Source: Psychromonas sp030397575 (lineage in GTDB: Bacteria; Pseudomonadota; Gammaproteobacteria; Enterobacterales; Psychromonadaceae). Taken from it: a DNA stretch of 64,000 nt. Both the position numbers and the translations under genes were made by a program. The number at the start of each line of letters is the position of its first letter. The stretch's first letter is position 1. The stretch lies in the NCBI RefSeq assembly GCF_046250175.1, contig NZ_CP176468.1; one strand, written 5' to 3'. The notes under the pieces were generated by a model. The model saw nothing but the letters and a program-made list of their open reading frames with translations, searched no databases and had not been told where the DNA came from. Shown here in pieces: positions 51,992 through 61,828 of this stretch.

Positions 51992-53430
51992 CTTTAATCG
52001 ATCAATGTCCAGTTCGTTATCATGCGATCAATCAAGGGCAGCAAATAGCAATACAAGATGATCAACAACCGTTAACTTACCAACAACTAGATAATCAATT
52101 GACCCTACTGGCTGAACAACTAGAGCAACAAACAACATTAGTTTCATACCAAACAAAAACAGATAAATCTGAAGCTAATAGACTCATTTGCATTGCAAGT
52201 AACGGTCTGCAATTACTATTGTTACAACTATTATGCTTACGCACAGGCTGGTTATTCTGCCCTTTAAACCCCCGCTTTACTGATACAGAAATACAACAGA
52301 GATTAACAGTACTAAACAGCCCTTATTGCTGGGTAGAAGATGATTCTTGCCACGAGGGATTAAAAACAATAACTATCAATTTCGCTTTTTCCCCTTTACC
52401 TAGCAAGCAATCAACGGCGTTAAGTATTGATTCCCTTCAGCCCTGCAATATTATTTTCACCTCAGGCAGTAGTGGTTTTCCAAAAGCGATTGTGCACCAT
52501 TACCAGAATCACTTTTTCAGTGCATTAGGCTCACAAAGCTTAATCCCACTGCAAAACAAAGATCATAATTTACTATCGCTACCACTTTTTCATGTTAGTG
52601 GTTACGCTACAGTAATACGAACTATTATCGCAGGCGCTACCCTTGAGTTAAGCCATCAACCACTCAGTTATGACCTCATATATGACAGAAAGATAACTCA
52701 CCTTTCCTTAGTGTCTACTCAATTAATACGCTTATTAAAAGACGCTAGGTTTTCTCCACAAAAGACCAAGATTAAACACCTCTTATTGGGTGGCAGTGCT
52801 TTCTCAGAGACATTATTAAGCGCATTAGCAATACGCTCATTTACTTATCACCTCAGTTATGGCTGTACTGAAATGGCTTCTCAAGTAGCGACGTCAAATA
52901 AGAATAACCAATTGACAATACTGCCCTATCGACAGGTAAAAATAGAAAACAATGAGATATTCTTGCGTGGAAAAACACGCTTTATTGGCTATTTTGAGGA
53001 AAATAAATTGCTCACAATCCCCCCACAAAAATGGTTAAGTTGCGGTGATTGTGGGCAATTACAAGGTAATCAATTAATTATTTCGGGAAGAAAAGACAGG
53101 CAATTTATTAGTGGTGGAGAAAATATACAGCCCGAAGAGATAGAAATACTTTGCTTACAACATAATAATGTAGAAAACGCCTATATCTACCCAATTCAAG
53201 ATCCACAATATGGGCAACGCCTTGCCCTTTTTGTTGCATTTACTGAGATAGACTCAACTTACTTTAGGCAATATTGTAAGCAATTAGAGCACTACCTTAG
53301 CCAACAGCTAACAAGTTTCAAACTTCCACTACATTATCTACCTTGGCCAACACTAAAAGGTGCGAACACGCTGAAAGTTACTCAACAACACTTTAAAGAC
53401 AGTTTATTAAAACGAGGATTAATTGCCTAA
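51985..53430 (+). CDS. menE: MenE: o-succinylbenzoate-CoA ligase
   Basis: A 481-residue ANL-superfamily adenylating enzyme that activates OSB with CoA. The P-loop is CNIIFTSGSSGFPKAIVHHY, with SLPLFHVSGYATVIRTIIAG, SYGCTEMASQVA (A5 motif), the hinge SCGDCGQL and A8 SGRKDRQFISGGENIQPEEI, and a C-terminal Lys in KGANTLKVTQQ. It ends in a 12-bp tail-to-tail overlap with the GGDEF protein gene. Confidence 0.92.
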   Translation: MVTLIDQCPVRYHAINQGQQIAIQDDQQPLTYQQLDNQLTLLAEQLEQQTTLVSYQTKTDKSEANRLICIASNGLQLLLLQLLCLRTGWLFCPLNPRFTDTEIQQRLTVLNSPYCWVEDDSCHEGLKTITINFAFSPLPSKQSTALSIDSLQPCNIIFTSGSSGFPKAIVHHYQNHFFSALGSQSLIPLQNKDHNLLSLPLFHVSGYATVIRTIIAGATLELSHQPLSYDLIYDRKITHLSLVSTQLIRLLKDARFSPQKTKIKHLLLGGSAFSETLLSALAIRSFTYHLSYGCTEMASQVATSNKNNQLTILPYRQVKIENNEIFLRGKTRFIGYFEENKLLTIPPQKWLSCGDCGQLQGNQLIISGRKDRQFISGGENIQPEEIEILCLQHNNVENAYIYPIQDPQYGQRLALFVAFTEIDSTYFRQYCKQLEHYLSQQLTSFKLPLHYLPWPTLKGANTLKVTQQHFKDSLLKRGLIA

Positions 53431-55692
53431 ACCACGCCTAATGCCTTGCTCATAAACCACTTGCTCAGCTTCTTTAATCAAGGCAGATAAGTCATCATGA
53501 ATCGCTGATTTATATTCAACAATGCCAGTGTCACATACTAAACGATAGGCTAAATCAGCCTCTACATTAAATCTTTTAATTGCCTCATCTAAACGTGCAA
53601 ACTTCCCTGAGTCAATCACCTCGTATTCACTATCATTCATTAAAACAACAAACTCGTCATTACCGATGCGCGCAATAATATCTGTTTCACGGAATGTATC
53701 TTTTAATAGTTCAGCAAAACACGTAATTAACTTTTCACTTGCAGCAGTACCATGCTCTGCGCTTATTTTATTAAGCCCTATAATATTTAGATACAATACA
53801 AAAAAGGGTTTCTTCGCTCGTGCTGCAAGACGGAAATAGTTCTCGCCAGCATTGATTAAACCACGGTAATTTAATACTCCGGTCAACTCATCACTTAGTA
53901 CTAATTCATGATTCTTATCTAATAGTGACTTGTTAATGGTGATATCGTTAGTTAACTCCACAACACCTTGAATCTTTTTATCTACTGTATAATAAGGGTG
54001 GTAACTGACTTCATAAGTAAATGCTTCGCCTTGATCATTATGTTTGATAGTTTCGATACGTTGTGGAGCCTTTAATATACGACTTTTATGTAGCGCACAA
54101 ACACTCGTATGACACTCCATACAACTAAATACCGCTTCACAATCACTGCTTAAGAATTCATTAGTAACCCCGCCATTAATCATCCTCAATGCTTTATTAA
54201 CGTAAGTTACATGCCCTTCTAAATTAAATATCCTCACGCCAAACGGCAGAATATCCATAAACTGGGATTGATCAAATAAAGAGGATTTTAGCTTTTTATT
54301 AAGAGACTTATAATTACTGACATCATTAATATAGCCAACAAAACCTTGCTTAGGCATCCCCTGTTCAGCCATTGAAAAACAGTACATTTTATAAGTTAAA
54401 TCTTCATCACCTTTAACTTGTTCAGATTCAACTTCAAGATACCCACCAGCTTCTTCGACATCAGACATTGGGACCTTAAAAGCTTCAAAATCATGATCAT
54501 AACTAGCATCTCGATTAAATAGTTTCCTTTTACTTAGTGCAAAAAATTCACAAAAAGCTTTATTGGCACCACAATATTGATTGTTATTGTTTTTAAGATA
54601 AATAGGAAATGGCATGGCATCTAAAAATCGCTGAAATGACACTTTTATTTGATATAAGTGGGCTGATTTTTTCAGTGCATATAAAAAGATAACAACTAAC
54701 AACAAGGCTAAAATAAATGTAATAACATTAAATTCTGCACTAGAGATATAGAGTTTCATCGTCGGCATAAAGGTCACTAGCCCCCCAACGTGGTAACCAT
54801 ATATATTGCTAATAGGCATAAACATAACCACGCCATCACGCCCATTAATCTTCGTATTAAAAGAGAAACGTTTGAGCTGTAATAACTTTGCACTCTGCTC
54901 AGCAGTTAATTTACTTTTTAATTCTGTTAAGTCTTCATCGGATAAGGTCGCTTTATCTGTATCTTCATTGCCTCGATTAAGGCTAATTAAAAAACTCTTC
55001 GATAGAGGCGTGTTCCGATAAATATTATTTTTTCGTGTTACCGCTAATAAAGGTCTTTTTGCCCACATATATTGAGACGTAACCTCGCTCCCATCAGCTA
55101 AAGAGTTTTGTATTTTTGCCAAGGGAAGGGATAACTCAACAACCGCAATAAATTCATTAGAAGCATTGAAAACAGGGAAGAAATATCGATATACATAACG
55201 CCCATTCTTTAAGGACAATCCAGAAAAAGGTTTATGTTTTTTAATGACTTTTTCCAAACCAATTTTATTATTAGCAAGCTGAACATCAGAAGCCCCTTGT
55301 TGATCCAAATGAAGTAACAATTGACTGTTAGTCAGATATATTTGCTGGAAAGGAAATTTTTTACGGCTGATTTTAAACTGAGGTTGCAGGCTCTGATATA
55401 GCTGTTCGGTTACTTCTTGTAATTTTTCGGGCGACTCTTTTGCTTGATTCGCTTGATCTAAAAGCATTGCAATAGCCTGATTTCCATATTGCAATTCAAA
55501 CAGTAATGTTGCGTTGGATTTGGTTTGAGCAAGTGTCGACATAAAACTGTTATATACAGTTCTTTCTACTAATTTACGTTGCTGTCTTTGGCTTTCATCG
55601 TCTGACATCACAATAAAAATGGCAATAATTAACGCCATCATTATGCTAAAAAAGATAAAATCAAAAAAGTAAAAACGCTTTGCTCTCAACAT
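53419..55692 (-). CDS. membrane PAS-GGDEF protein, probable diguanylate cyclase
   Basis: A 757-residue signalling protein: TM1 (about 9-29), a periplasmic sensor of about 280 residues, TM2 (about 312-335), two PAS modules (RFLDAMPFPIYLKNNNNQYC; FMDILPFGVRIFNLEGHVTY) and a C-terminal GGDEF domain. The active-site loop is RIGNDEF (residues 675-681), so the second Gly of GGDEF is Asn. An RxxD product-inhibition site (RETD, 668-671) lies the correct five residues upstream. The second PAS carries a Cys cluster, CEAVFSCMECHTSVC. Whether it makes c-di-GMP is uncertain because of the loop change, though such variants can be active. Confidence 0.85.
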   Translation of the reverse strand: MLRAKRFYFFDFIFFSIMMALIIAIFIVMSDDESQRQQRKLVERTVYNSFMSTLAQTKSNATLLFELQYGNQAIAMLLDQANQAKESPEKLQEVTEQLYQSLQPQFKISRKKFPFQQIYLTNSQLLLHLDQQGASDVQLANNKIGLEKVIKKHKPFSGLSLKNGRYVYRYFFPVFNASNEFIAVVELSLPLAKIQNSLADGSEVTSQYMWAKRPLLAVTRKNNIYRNTPLSKSFLISLNRGNEDTDKATLSDEDLTELKSKLTAEQSAKLLQLKRFSFNTKINGRDGVVMFMPISNIYGYHVGGLVTFMPTMKLYISSAEFNVITFILALLLVVIFLYALKKSAHLYQIKVSFQRFLDAMPFPIYLKNNNNQYCGANKAFCEFFALSKRKLFNRDASYDHDFEAFKVPMSDVEEAGGYLEVESEQVKGDEDLTYKMYCFSMAEQGMPKQGFVGYINDVSNYKSLNKKLKSSLFDQSQFMDILPFGVRIFNLEGHVTYVNKALRMINGGVTNEFLSSDCEAVFSCMECHTSVCALHKSRILKAPQRIETIKHNDQGEAFTYEVSYHPYYTVDKKIQGVVELTNDITINKSLLDKNHELVLSDELTGVLNYRGLINAGENYFRLAARAKKPFFVLYLNIIGLNKISAEHGTAASEKLITCFAELLKDTFRETDIIARIGNDEFVVLMNDSEYEVIDSGKFARLDEAIKRFNVEADLAYRLVCDTGIVEYKSAIHDDLSALIKEAEQVVYEQGIRRGLGN

Positions 55693-55818
55693 TTTAGACC
55701 TAAAATAATCAAAAATAAAATAGAGTATATACTAACTCACTTAAAATATTCAGCTACAAAATAGTCATTTGAAGTAATAATCGGTAGAATAAATCCTCCT
55801 GAAAATAGAGAGCAATTT

Positions 55819-56742
55819 ATGGAAGCATATACACTAAAACTGAGTTTTATTCACCCTCGATATTGGCTATCTTGGTTAGGCATTTGTGCTTTATTTTTAT
55901 CCTCATTGCTTCCTTATTCCACTCTACTTAAACTCGGTAGATTGGTAGGCCGTATTTCAATTCCCTTTGCGAAGCAACGTTTCCATACCGCTCGTCGTAA
56001 TCTTGAACTATGCTTTCCAGAATTAAGTGAAGAGGAGGTTGACGCCAAGGTTAAAACCAATTTTGAGAATACTGGTATTGCTTTGTTTGAAATGGGCATG
56101 GCATGGTTTTGGCCTACTTGGCGTGTGCGTGGTCTATTAAGTGTACGAGGTTTAGATAACCTTGAACACGCAATGCGACAAGACCAAGGTATTATCTTTT
56201 TAGGGGCCCATTTCTTAACCTTAGAAATGGGAGCGCGAGCATTGGGATTAATACACCCGTGCTATCCAGTTTATAGAAAAAACAGCAATCAAGTTTTAGA
56301 TTATTGGTTTTACCGAGGTCGTAGTCGTGAACATAAAGCGATGTTAGATCGTAAAGACTTCAAAGCGATGCTACGTGTATTAAAAACTGGCCAATCATTA
56401 TGGTATGCACCAGACCATGACTACGGCAGACATAAAAGCAGTGTCTTCGCACCGTTTTTTAATGTGGAGAAAGCGAATACGGTTTCTGGCACCAGTACCT
56501 TAGCTCGCGTTAAAAACAGCGTAGTAATTCCTTTATTTTTAAAACGTTTACCTGGCACTGAAGGCTATGAGCTTATCTTTAATCCTCCGCTTGTGGATTT
56601 CCCAAGTAATGATGTTATTGCTGATACGACTCGTACCAATCAAGAGATTGAAAAAATGGTGAAGGAGTGTGACGACCAATATATGTGGTTACATCGTCGT
56701 TTTAAAACCCGCCCTGAAGGCGAAGCCTCGTTTTATAAATAG
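55819..56742 (+). CDS. lpxL: LpxL/HtrB-type lipid A late acyltransferase
   Basis: A 307-residue inner-membrane acyltransferase adding a secondary acyl chain to Kdo2-lipid IVA. An N-terminal membrane helix (WLSWLGICALFLSSLLPYST) is followed by RRNLELCFPELSEEEV, the HX4E site GAHFLTLEMGAR, PVYRKNSNQVLDYWFYRGRS and WYAPDHDYGRHKSSVFAPFF. Length and the PDHDYG motif fit LpxL (or the LpxP cold-adapted paralogue). A terminator follows. Confidence 0.88.
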   Translation: MEAYTLKLSFIHPRYWLSWLGICALFLSSLLPYSTLLKLGRLVGRISIPFAKQRFHTARRNLELCFPELSEEEVDAKVKTNFENTGIALFEMGMAWFWPTWRVRGLLSVRGLDNLEHAMRQDQGIIFLGAHFLTLEMGARALGLIHPCYPVYRKNSNQVLDYWFYRGRSREHKAMLDRKDFKAMLRVLKTGQSLWYAPDHDYGRHKSSVFAPFFNVEKANTVSGTSTLARVKNSVVIPLFLKRLPGTEGYELIFNPPLVDFPSNDVIADTTRTNQEIEKMVKECDDQYMWLHRRFKTRPEGEASFYK

Positions 56743-56753
56743 TCTTTCTATAA

Positions 56754-56788
56754 TGAGTAAAGCTAACGACAATAGTTAGCTTTACTCA
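56754..56788. terminator. bidirectional terminator between lpxL and glnE
   Basis: TGAGTAAAGCTAAC and GTTAGCTTTACTCA form a perfect 14-bp stem with loop GACAATA. It is followed by GAATTTTC on the plus side, between two convergent genes. Confidence 0.88.
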
Positions 56789-56808
56789 GAATTTTCAAAA
56801 CTTTCTTA

Positions 56809-59664
56809 TTACTGATTAAAAAGCTGTTTCCAAATTGCCACTACCCATTCTCTTTCTTCAGCAAATTGATCCACCACTGTGATACGAGCTTCTTTACCTA
56901 ACGTTAAACGGTGTGCTGTATCTCGAATATGACAATAGGCATTACTCAATTGTGTCGTTTGCTTTTCAGTTAATAATCCAGCCTCTCGGCAGGCATTAAA
57001 AATACGTAAGTTATCCGACCATTGTGTGAGCAACTCTGGATGTTGATGTGCATATGCTAATACGAGATATTGCGCAATAAACTCAATATCAACCATGCCT
57101 CCTGGCGATTGTTTCAAGTCAAACTGCCCTGCAGTTGCTCTATTTAAATGAGTACGCATTTTATTGCGCATCGCAACAACATCGTTACTCAATTTATCTT
57201 TATCTCGTTCCTGACTTAATACTTGGCAACGAATAGCCTTAAACTCTTCTAGCATATCTTGATCAATAAAAACTGGACGAGTGCGAACTAAGGCTTGATG
57301 CTCCCATGTCCATGCTTCTTCTACTAGATAGCGTTTGAAACCACCTAATCCGGCTACTAATGGCCCTGCATTACCGGAGGGGCGTAACCGCATATCAATT
57401 TCATACAATATTCCAGAGTTAGTTCGCGAGCTAAACAAGTGGATAATGCGTTGTGCTAAACGAAAGTAGAATAAACGATTATCAATAGGACGACTGCCAC
57501 TGGTCTCACCAGCAATATGCGTATCATGTAAAAACACCACATCAAGATCGGAACCATAACCTAACTCAAACCCACCCATTTTTCCGTAAGCAATGACAGC
57601 AAAGCCTTTACGGTCAGTCCCTACAACATTACTAGGAAAACCAAATTTATCAGTAATCTGCGTCCACGCTATCTGTACCACATAGTCCAAAATTGCTTCG
57701 CTCAAGGCAGTCAGATGATCACTAACCTGCGGTAATTTAATACCTTTGGCAATATCCGCAGTGGCAATATGCAAAAATTGCATCTGTTTAAACTGACGTA
57801 ATGCTTCCATCTGTTGCTCCATATCCTCTTCGGGAATACGTAACATAAACTGCTGTAACTCACTACGATAGTTATCTAAACCTGTAGGATGGTAAAGCTT
57901 TGCAGGGTCTAATAGCTCATCTAACAAAATAGGATGACGAGCCAATTGTTCAGAGACACGATAACTCTCCGAACATAGCTTCAATAATTGCTTTAATGCA
58001 CCTTCATTCTCATTTAATAATTCTAAATAAGCGGTTCGACGCATGATCTTGATGAGTAGGTGATGGATACGATCAAACAATTGATCTGGTTGAGGATACT
58101 CACATATCAAAGCAATGATTCTCGGCAATAACTTATCAATCGTCTCTTGTCCTCTTGGCCCGATTGGACGACGACTCATATCTTGCTTAAGCGAAACAAT
58201 CATCTTAGCGAAATGGGTTATTTGTATTGTTGTGACCTGCTCACAGGTAACACTGTCAGATAAGAGAGGCTCCATCTCTTCGCTAGCAAGTGCTAACTCC
58301 CAAATTTCAACAAAGGCTTGCTCTGCTTCATGGTGTTGCTCTTCAGACTCACCCACCACCCAATTAAACTCATTATTTACCTTCTCCATGACTCGCGTTA
58401 AGTGTGCATAAAAACCTTGCCAATCTGCAAATTTTAATACTGTGACTAAACGTAATCGATCTAACTCATTATCTGGCAGTGTTTGAGTTTGTTGATCACC
58501 TATTTGTTGGAGAACATTTTCCACCGTGCGTAGGAATCGATAAGATGCTAGCAAACAATCAACTCGTTGTTGTGGCAATATCTCTAAGTCAGCAATCACC
58601 TGCAAAGCTTGCTCTAAGCCTTTACACTGTAATTCGATATTGCGACCGCCATGAATTAATTGAAAAGCCTGTACCACAAATTCAATTTCACGAATCCCAC
58701 CCATTCCTAATTTAATGTTATCTTTTAAGCCCTTTCTTCGCACTTCAGCACTGATCATTGCTTTCATTTTTCGTAAAGAATCTATTGCACTGAAGTCAAT
58801 ATAACGCCTAAATACAAAAGGCCGCAACATCGCTATTAAGGCAACTTTATCAGGTCCCTCTTTACCCAATACTCGCGCTTTTACCATGGCATAACGTTCC
58901 CACTCTCGACCATGAGTTTGGTAATAGTCTTCTAAAGAATTAAAGCTAGACACCAGGGGGCCGGATTCACCAAAGGGACGTAAACGCATATCCACTCGAT
59001 AGACAAAACCATCGACAGTGATTTGATGAAGTGCAGCAATTAAACGCTGACCTAATTTTGTGAAGAAAACTGAGTTTTCAACCTGTCTACGTCCACCTTG
59101 AGTATGACCTTTTTCAGGATAAGCAAATATGAGGTCAATATCAGAAGAAAAGTTAAGTTCTTGACCACCTAATTTACCCATCGCAAAAATATATAAGCGT
59201 TGCTGTTCACCAGATTCACCAATTGGAGTGCCTTGCTCTTTGCACTGACGTTCATATAACCAATCTGTACTTTGTTGTATCAGTTGATCAGCAAGGAAGG
59301 AGGTCTGCGCTAAGCTTTCTTGAAGCGAACTTATGTTTAACAGTTCTCGCCATGCAATCACCACCATATGCTTGCGTCTAAATAATCGTAAAGTTTGATG
59401 TAATTCAAGCTCGGTTTGCACTGTCTCTAATTGTGCTTGCAACTCACTTTGTATTAACGTATTTCTATCTTCACTCTGCAGTAACTCACTGGCAAAAAGT
59501 ATTTCAAGCAAGTTAGGCTGCTTTATTAATGACTCAGCAACAAAGTCACTCAAGGCACATAAATCATATACTTGCTGCTTCTGTTGTTCATTTAGAAAAG
59601 ATAAGTCCAAACGTTCACTGAGTTGTAGAAAATGTTTATCTGCGATTTCTATTAATAAAGACAT
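56809..59664 (-). CDS. glnE: GlnE: glutamine synthetase adenylyltransferase/deadenylase
   Basis: A 951-residue bifunctional nitrogen-control enzyme. The N-terminal deadenylase half has GKLGGQELNFSSDIDLIFAY; the C-terminal adenylylase half has GKMGGFELGYGSDLDVVFLH (both nucleotidyltransferase G-G...DxD motifs intact), each followed by a DMRLRPxGxxGPLV block. The central regulatory helical region connects them. It adds or removes AMP on glutamine synthetase under PII control. Single gene. Confidence 0.96.
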   Translation of the reverse strand: MSLLIEIADKHFLQLSERLDLSFLNEQQKQQVYDLCALSDFVAESLIKQPNLLEILFASELLQSEDRNTLIQSELQAQLETVQTELELHQTLRLFRRKHMVVIAWRELLNISSLQESLAQTSFLADQLIQQSTDWLYERQCKEQGTPIGESGEQQRLYIFAMGKLGGQELNFSSDIDLIFAYPEKGHTQGGRRQVENSVFFTKLGQRLIAALHQITVDGFVYRVDMRLRPFGESGPLVSSFNSLEDYYQTHGREWERYAMVKARVLGKEGPDKVALIAMLRPFVFRRYIDFSAIDSLRKMKAMISAEVRRKGLKDNIKLGMGGIREIEFVVQAFQLIHGGRNIELQCKGLEQALQVIADLEILPQQRVDCLLASYRFLRTVENVLQQIGDQQTQTLPDNELDRLRLVTVLKFADWQGFYAHLTRVMEKVNNEFNWVVGESEEQHHEAEQAFVEIWELALASEEMEPLLSDSVTCEQVTTIQITHFAKMIVSLKQDMSRRPIGPRGQETIDKLLPRIIALICEYPQPDQLFDRIHHLLIKIMRRTAYLELLNENEGALKQLLKLCSESYRVSEQLARHPILLDELLDPAKLYHPTGLDNYRSELQQFMLRIPEEDMEQQMEALRQFKQMQFLHIATADIAKGIKLPQVSDHLTALSEAILDYVVQIAWTQITDKFGFPSNVVGTDRKGFAVIAYGKMGGFELGYGSDLDVVFLHDTHIAGETSGSRPIDNRLFYFRLAQRIIHLFSSRTNSGILYEIDMRLRPSGNAGPLVAGLGGFKRYLVEEAWTWEHQALVRTRPVFIDQDMLEEFKAIRCQVLSQERDKDKLSNDVVAMRNKMRTHLNRATAGQFDLKQSPGGMVDIEFIAQYLVLAYAHQHPELLTQWSDNLRIFNACREAGLLTEKQTTQLSNAYCHIRDTAHRLTLGKEARITVVDQFAEEREWVVAIWKQLFNQ

Positions 59665-59887
59665 AAAGTACCTAAAAGAAAGGTTAAACCATTCATTAAC
59701 TTAACAGTTGTTGTGAAACCGATCAGTAGTTTTCAACATTTAATCATTGAAAACTAATTTAAACACCGCATTATTATAATATTGGTCACAGAGCGGACTT
59801 ATTAATAATCATTATGCACAATTAAGACTTTGTTCATTATCGCAGCAGGTTGAACGATCAACTTGCATAAATAAAAACATAAATCCA

Positions 59888-59916
59888 TTGACATATAATG
59901 ACAAGACTACTAAATT
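59888..59916 (+). promoter_or_regulatory. sigma-70-type promoter of the yjfIJ operon
   Basis: A perfect -35 TTGACA (59888-59893) and TAAATT (59911-59916) as -10 are spaced 17 bp, 45 bp before the yjfI start. Just downstream, GACATTTAATGTC is a small palindrome that could be an operator. No -24/-12 (sigma-54) element of the psp type was seen. Confidence 0.55.
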
Positions 59917-59960
59917 AATAGTCACAAGACATTTAATGTCAAACATGGTTAAGGAACACG

Positions 59961-60374
59961 ATGAATATTCATACTATTGCTACCCATTTAAATAAGTTAG
60001 CAGACGATACCGAAACGGGCTTTAATTTTGACTGTACACCAATCAATGGCGAAATAGATGTGCTACAGGTAGAAATCATTGGTCGCGAAGAGATCCCTAT
60101 TTTTGTTTCTATTAGTGATAACCAAATTTTATGCATCGCCTACTTGTGGGGTGAAGATGAGATTAAAACTGAACTGAAAGCGAATATGATGGAAGCAATG
60201 TTAGAGATGAACATTCCAATGCCATTATCAGCTTTTGCTAAAGTCGAAAACAAATATGTTGTTTTTGGCGCGCTATCTATTAACTCAAGCCTTGAAGATA
60301 TTGAGCTTGAACTAGTCACTTTAAGCGATAATAGCCTTGAAGTAATTAGTGAAATGGATAGTTACTTAAAATAA
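59961..60374 (+). CDS. yjfI: YjfI: DUF2170-family protein
   Basis: A 137-residue acidic cytosolic protein matching DUF2170/YjfI: INGEIDVLQVEIIGREEIPI, ILCIAYLWGEDEIKTELKAN, MMEAMLEMNIPMPLSAFAKV and an acidic end. It is always close to a PspA paralogue; a role in envelope homeostasis has been proposed from context, with no activity known to me. AAGGAACACG precedes the ATG. First gene of the operon with yjfJ 13 bp later. Confidence 0.88.
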   Translation: MNIHTIATHLNKLADDTETGFNFDCTPINGEIDVLQVEIIGREEIPIFVSISDNQILCIAYLWGEDEIKTELKANMMEAMLEMNIPMPLSAFAKVENKYVVFGALSINSSLEDIELELVTLSDNSLEVISEMDSYLK

Positions 60375-60387
60375 TTTGGAGTGAATA

Positions 60388-61071
60388 ATGAGCATATTTA
60401 AAAAGATTATTACAGCAGTACGTGGTGGCGCAACTGAAGCCGGTGAAGCAATTGTTGACGCTAACGCAACACGCATTTTTGAACAAGAGATCCGTGATTC
60501 TGAAAAACATATCACTATCGCAAAACGTGACTTAACTGAAGTGATGGCAAAACAGATGCAAGCAGCGCGTGAATTAGCGCAACTACAAGCAAGTATCAAA
60601 GAGCACGAAGGTTATGCAATGCAAGCGCTTAATCAAGGTAATGAAGCCTTAGCGATTGAAGTAGCAGAAAAAATAGCTGAATTAGAAAGCAGTGCAGCTG
60701 ACCAACAACAAGCAAACGAAAGCTTTTTAAGTAGCGCAGATCGTTTGAAAGAACTGATCAAGAAAAGTGAACGTCAATTAACTGAATATAAACGCCAGTT
60801 AACCATGGTAAAGACCACTGAAAGTGTGCAAAAAGCAACATCAGCGATTACCGATAACTTTTCAGCAAGTAATTCTAAACTATTGAATGCTAAAGATTCA
60901 TTAGAAAGAATTAAGAAAAAACAAGCTATGTTTGATGATAAACTAAAAGCAGCTGAGCAATTAGAGGCTGAAACACCAGAACAAACATTAAAAAGCAAAC
61001 TACAAGATGCCGGCATTGGCGCACAGCAAACCAGTGCACAATCAGTGTTGGATCGTTTAAAGAAAAAATAA
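60388..61071 (+). CDS. yjfJ: YjfJ: PspA/IM30-family protein
   Basis: A 227-residue coiled-coil protein of the PspA/Vipp1 (ESCRT-III-like) family: an amphipathic N-terminal helix (SIFKKIITAVRGGATEAGEA) and long helical hairpin heptads (AKRDLTEVMAKQMQAARELA, LKELIKKSERQLTEYKRQL). Family members form rods or rings that support the inner membrane. TTTGGAG precedes the ATG. A strong hairpin-terminator lies between it and yjfK. Confidence 0.9.
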   Translation: MSIFKKIITAVRGGATEAGEAIVDANATRIFEQEIRDSEKHITIAKRDLTEVMAKQMQAARELAQLQASIKEHEGYAMQALNQGNEALAIEVAEKIAELESSAADQQQANESFLSSADRLKELIKKSERQLTEYKRQLTMVKTTESVQKATSAITDNFSASNSKLLNAKDSLERIKKKQAMFDDKLKAAEQLEAETPEQTLKSKLQDAGIGAQQTSAQSVLDRLKKK

Positions 61072-61095
61072 GGGCTTTGTAGTTTAGCCCTATCC

Positions 61096-61130
61096 AAAAC
61101 ACGACCTGCACTTGCTCGTCGTGTTTTTTG
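61096..61130 (+). terminator. internal terminator/attenuator between yjfJ and yjfK
   Basis: AAAACACGAC and GTCGTGTTTT make a perfect 10-bp stem with loop CTGCACTTGCTC, followed by TTG. It lies 25 bp after the yjfJ stop and 49 bp before the yjfK start, so it should reduce expression of the last two genes relative to yjfIJ. Confidence 0.75.
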
Positions 61131-61178
61131 CCATATAAAATAGTATATAGTACCAATCTTGCTTGTTTAAGGAGCACC

Positions 61179-61826
61179 ATGAGCTTTCTATCTTCACTAT
61201 TTAAAAAGAAACCCGTAGCACCTACTCGTATTCTTAATGAGCCTAAGCAATTATTACAAGGTGATATATTTTGTTTTGGTGATAGCTTTGCGTTACCGGA
61301 AGCAATGCGCAAACAACAATTACAAGTCACTGATATCACGACTGTTGAATTTCAACATGAGCACTATGTTCAATTAACTAGCCAAGGTGCAAGTGATAAA
61401 TTGGTTTACTTAAGCTTTCCCAAGAACCCTAAAAACTTAATCAAATGTAGTTTGCTATTAAGTCGTGCAGAGGTTGAGGCTTTATTTGATTTAGATGCAT
61501 TTTCTGAGATTTTTGAAGCGCCTGGTAAAGCCAGGTTAACGCCTCTTACTGAACAACATAATTACGGTGACATGTTAGCCTCTGAATATATCCAACAAGA
61601 TTTTGAAACCTCGGGTTATATCCATCAAGCAGACTATCGTGATACTCAACCACCACAATTTACTGATCAAAACCACGGTAGAGAGTTTCAATATTTTTCA
61701 CTTGAAGGTAATAAAGAGTTACGAGGCATTGATATTTTCATTTTTGAAAATGGTGATACTGACGTTTATTTATCTAGTTTTCGACCTGCCAATGATATTG
61801 CAGAATTATGGATCAAAGGAGAGTAA
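61179..61826 (+). CDS. yjfK: YjfK: DUF2491-family protein
   Basis: A 215-residue protein matching DUF2491: LLQGDIFCFGDSFALPEAMR, the mid GKARLTPLTEQHNYGDMLAS, and the C-terminal GREFQYFSLEGNKELRGIDI with FENGDTDVYLSSFRPANDIA. The start at 61179 (MSFLSSLFKKK) is set by AAGGAGCACC; the frame opens at 61128 inside the terminator. Associated with YjfI/YjfJ; function unknown. It is followed by the last operon gene after 2 bp. Confidence 0.87.
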   Translation: MSFLSSLFKKKPVAPTRILNEPKQLLQGDIFCFGDSFALPEAMRKQQLQVTDITTVEFQHEHYVQLTSQGASDKLVYLSFPKNPKNLIKCSLLLSRAEVEALFDLDAFSEIFEAPGKARLTPLTEQHNYGDMLASEYIQQDFETSGYIHQADYRDTQPPQFTDQNHGREFQYFSLEGNKELRGIDIFIFENGDTDVYLSSFRPANDIAELWIKGE

Positions 61827-61828
61827 GC

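Noticed and set aside
59665..59960. Sigma-54 promoter expected for a psp-type operon
   Set aside because: No GG-N10-GC element of the -24/-12 type was found; a TTGACA promoter with 17-bp spacing fits instead.
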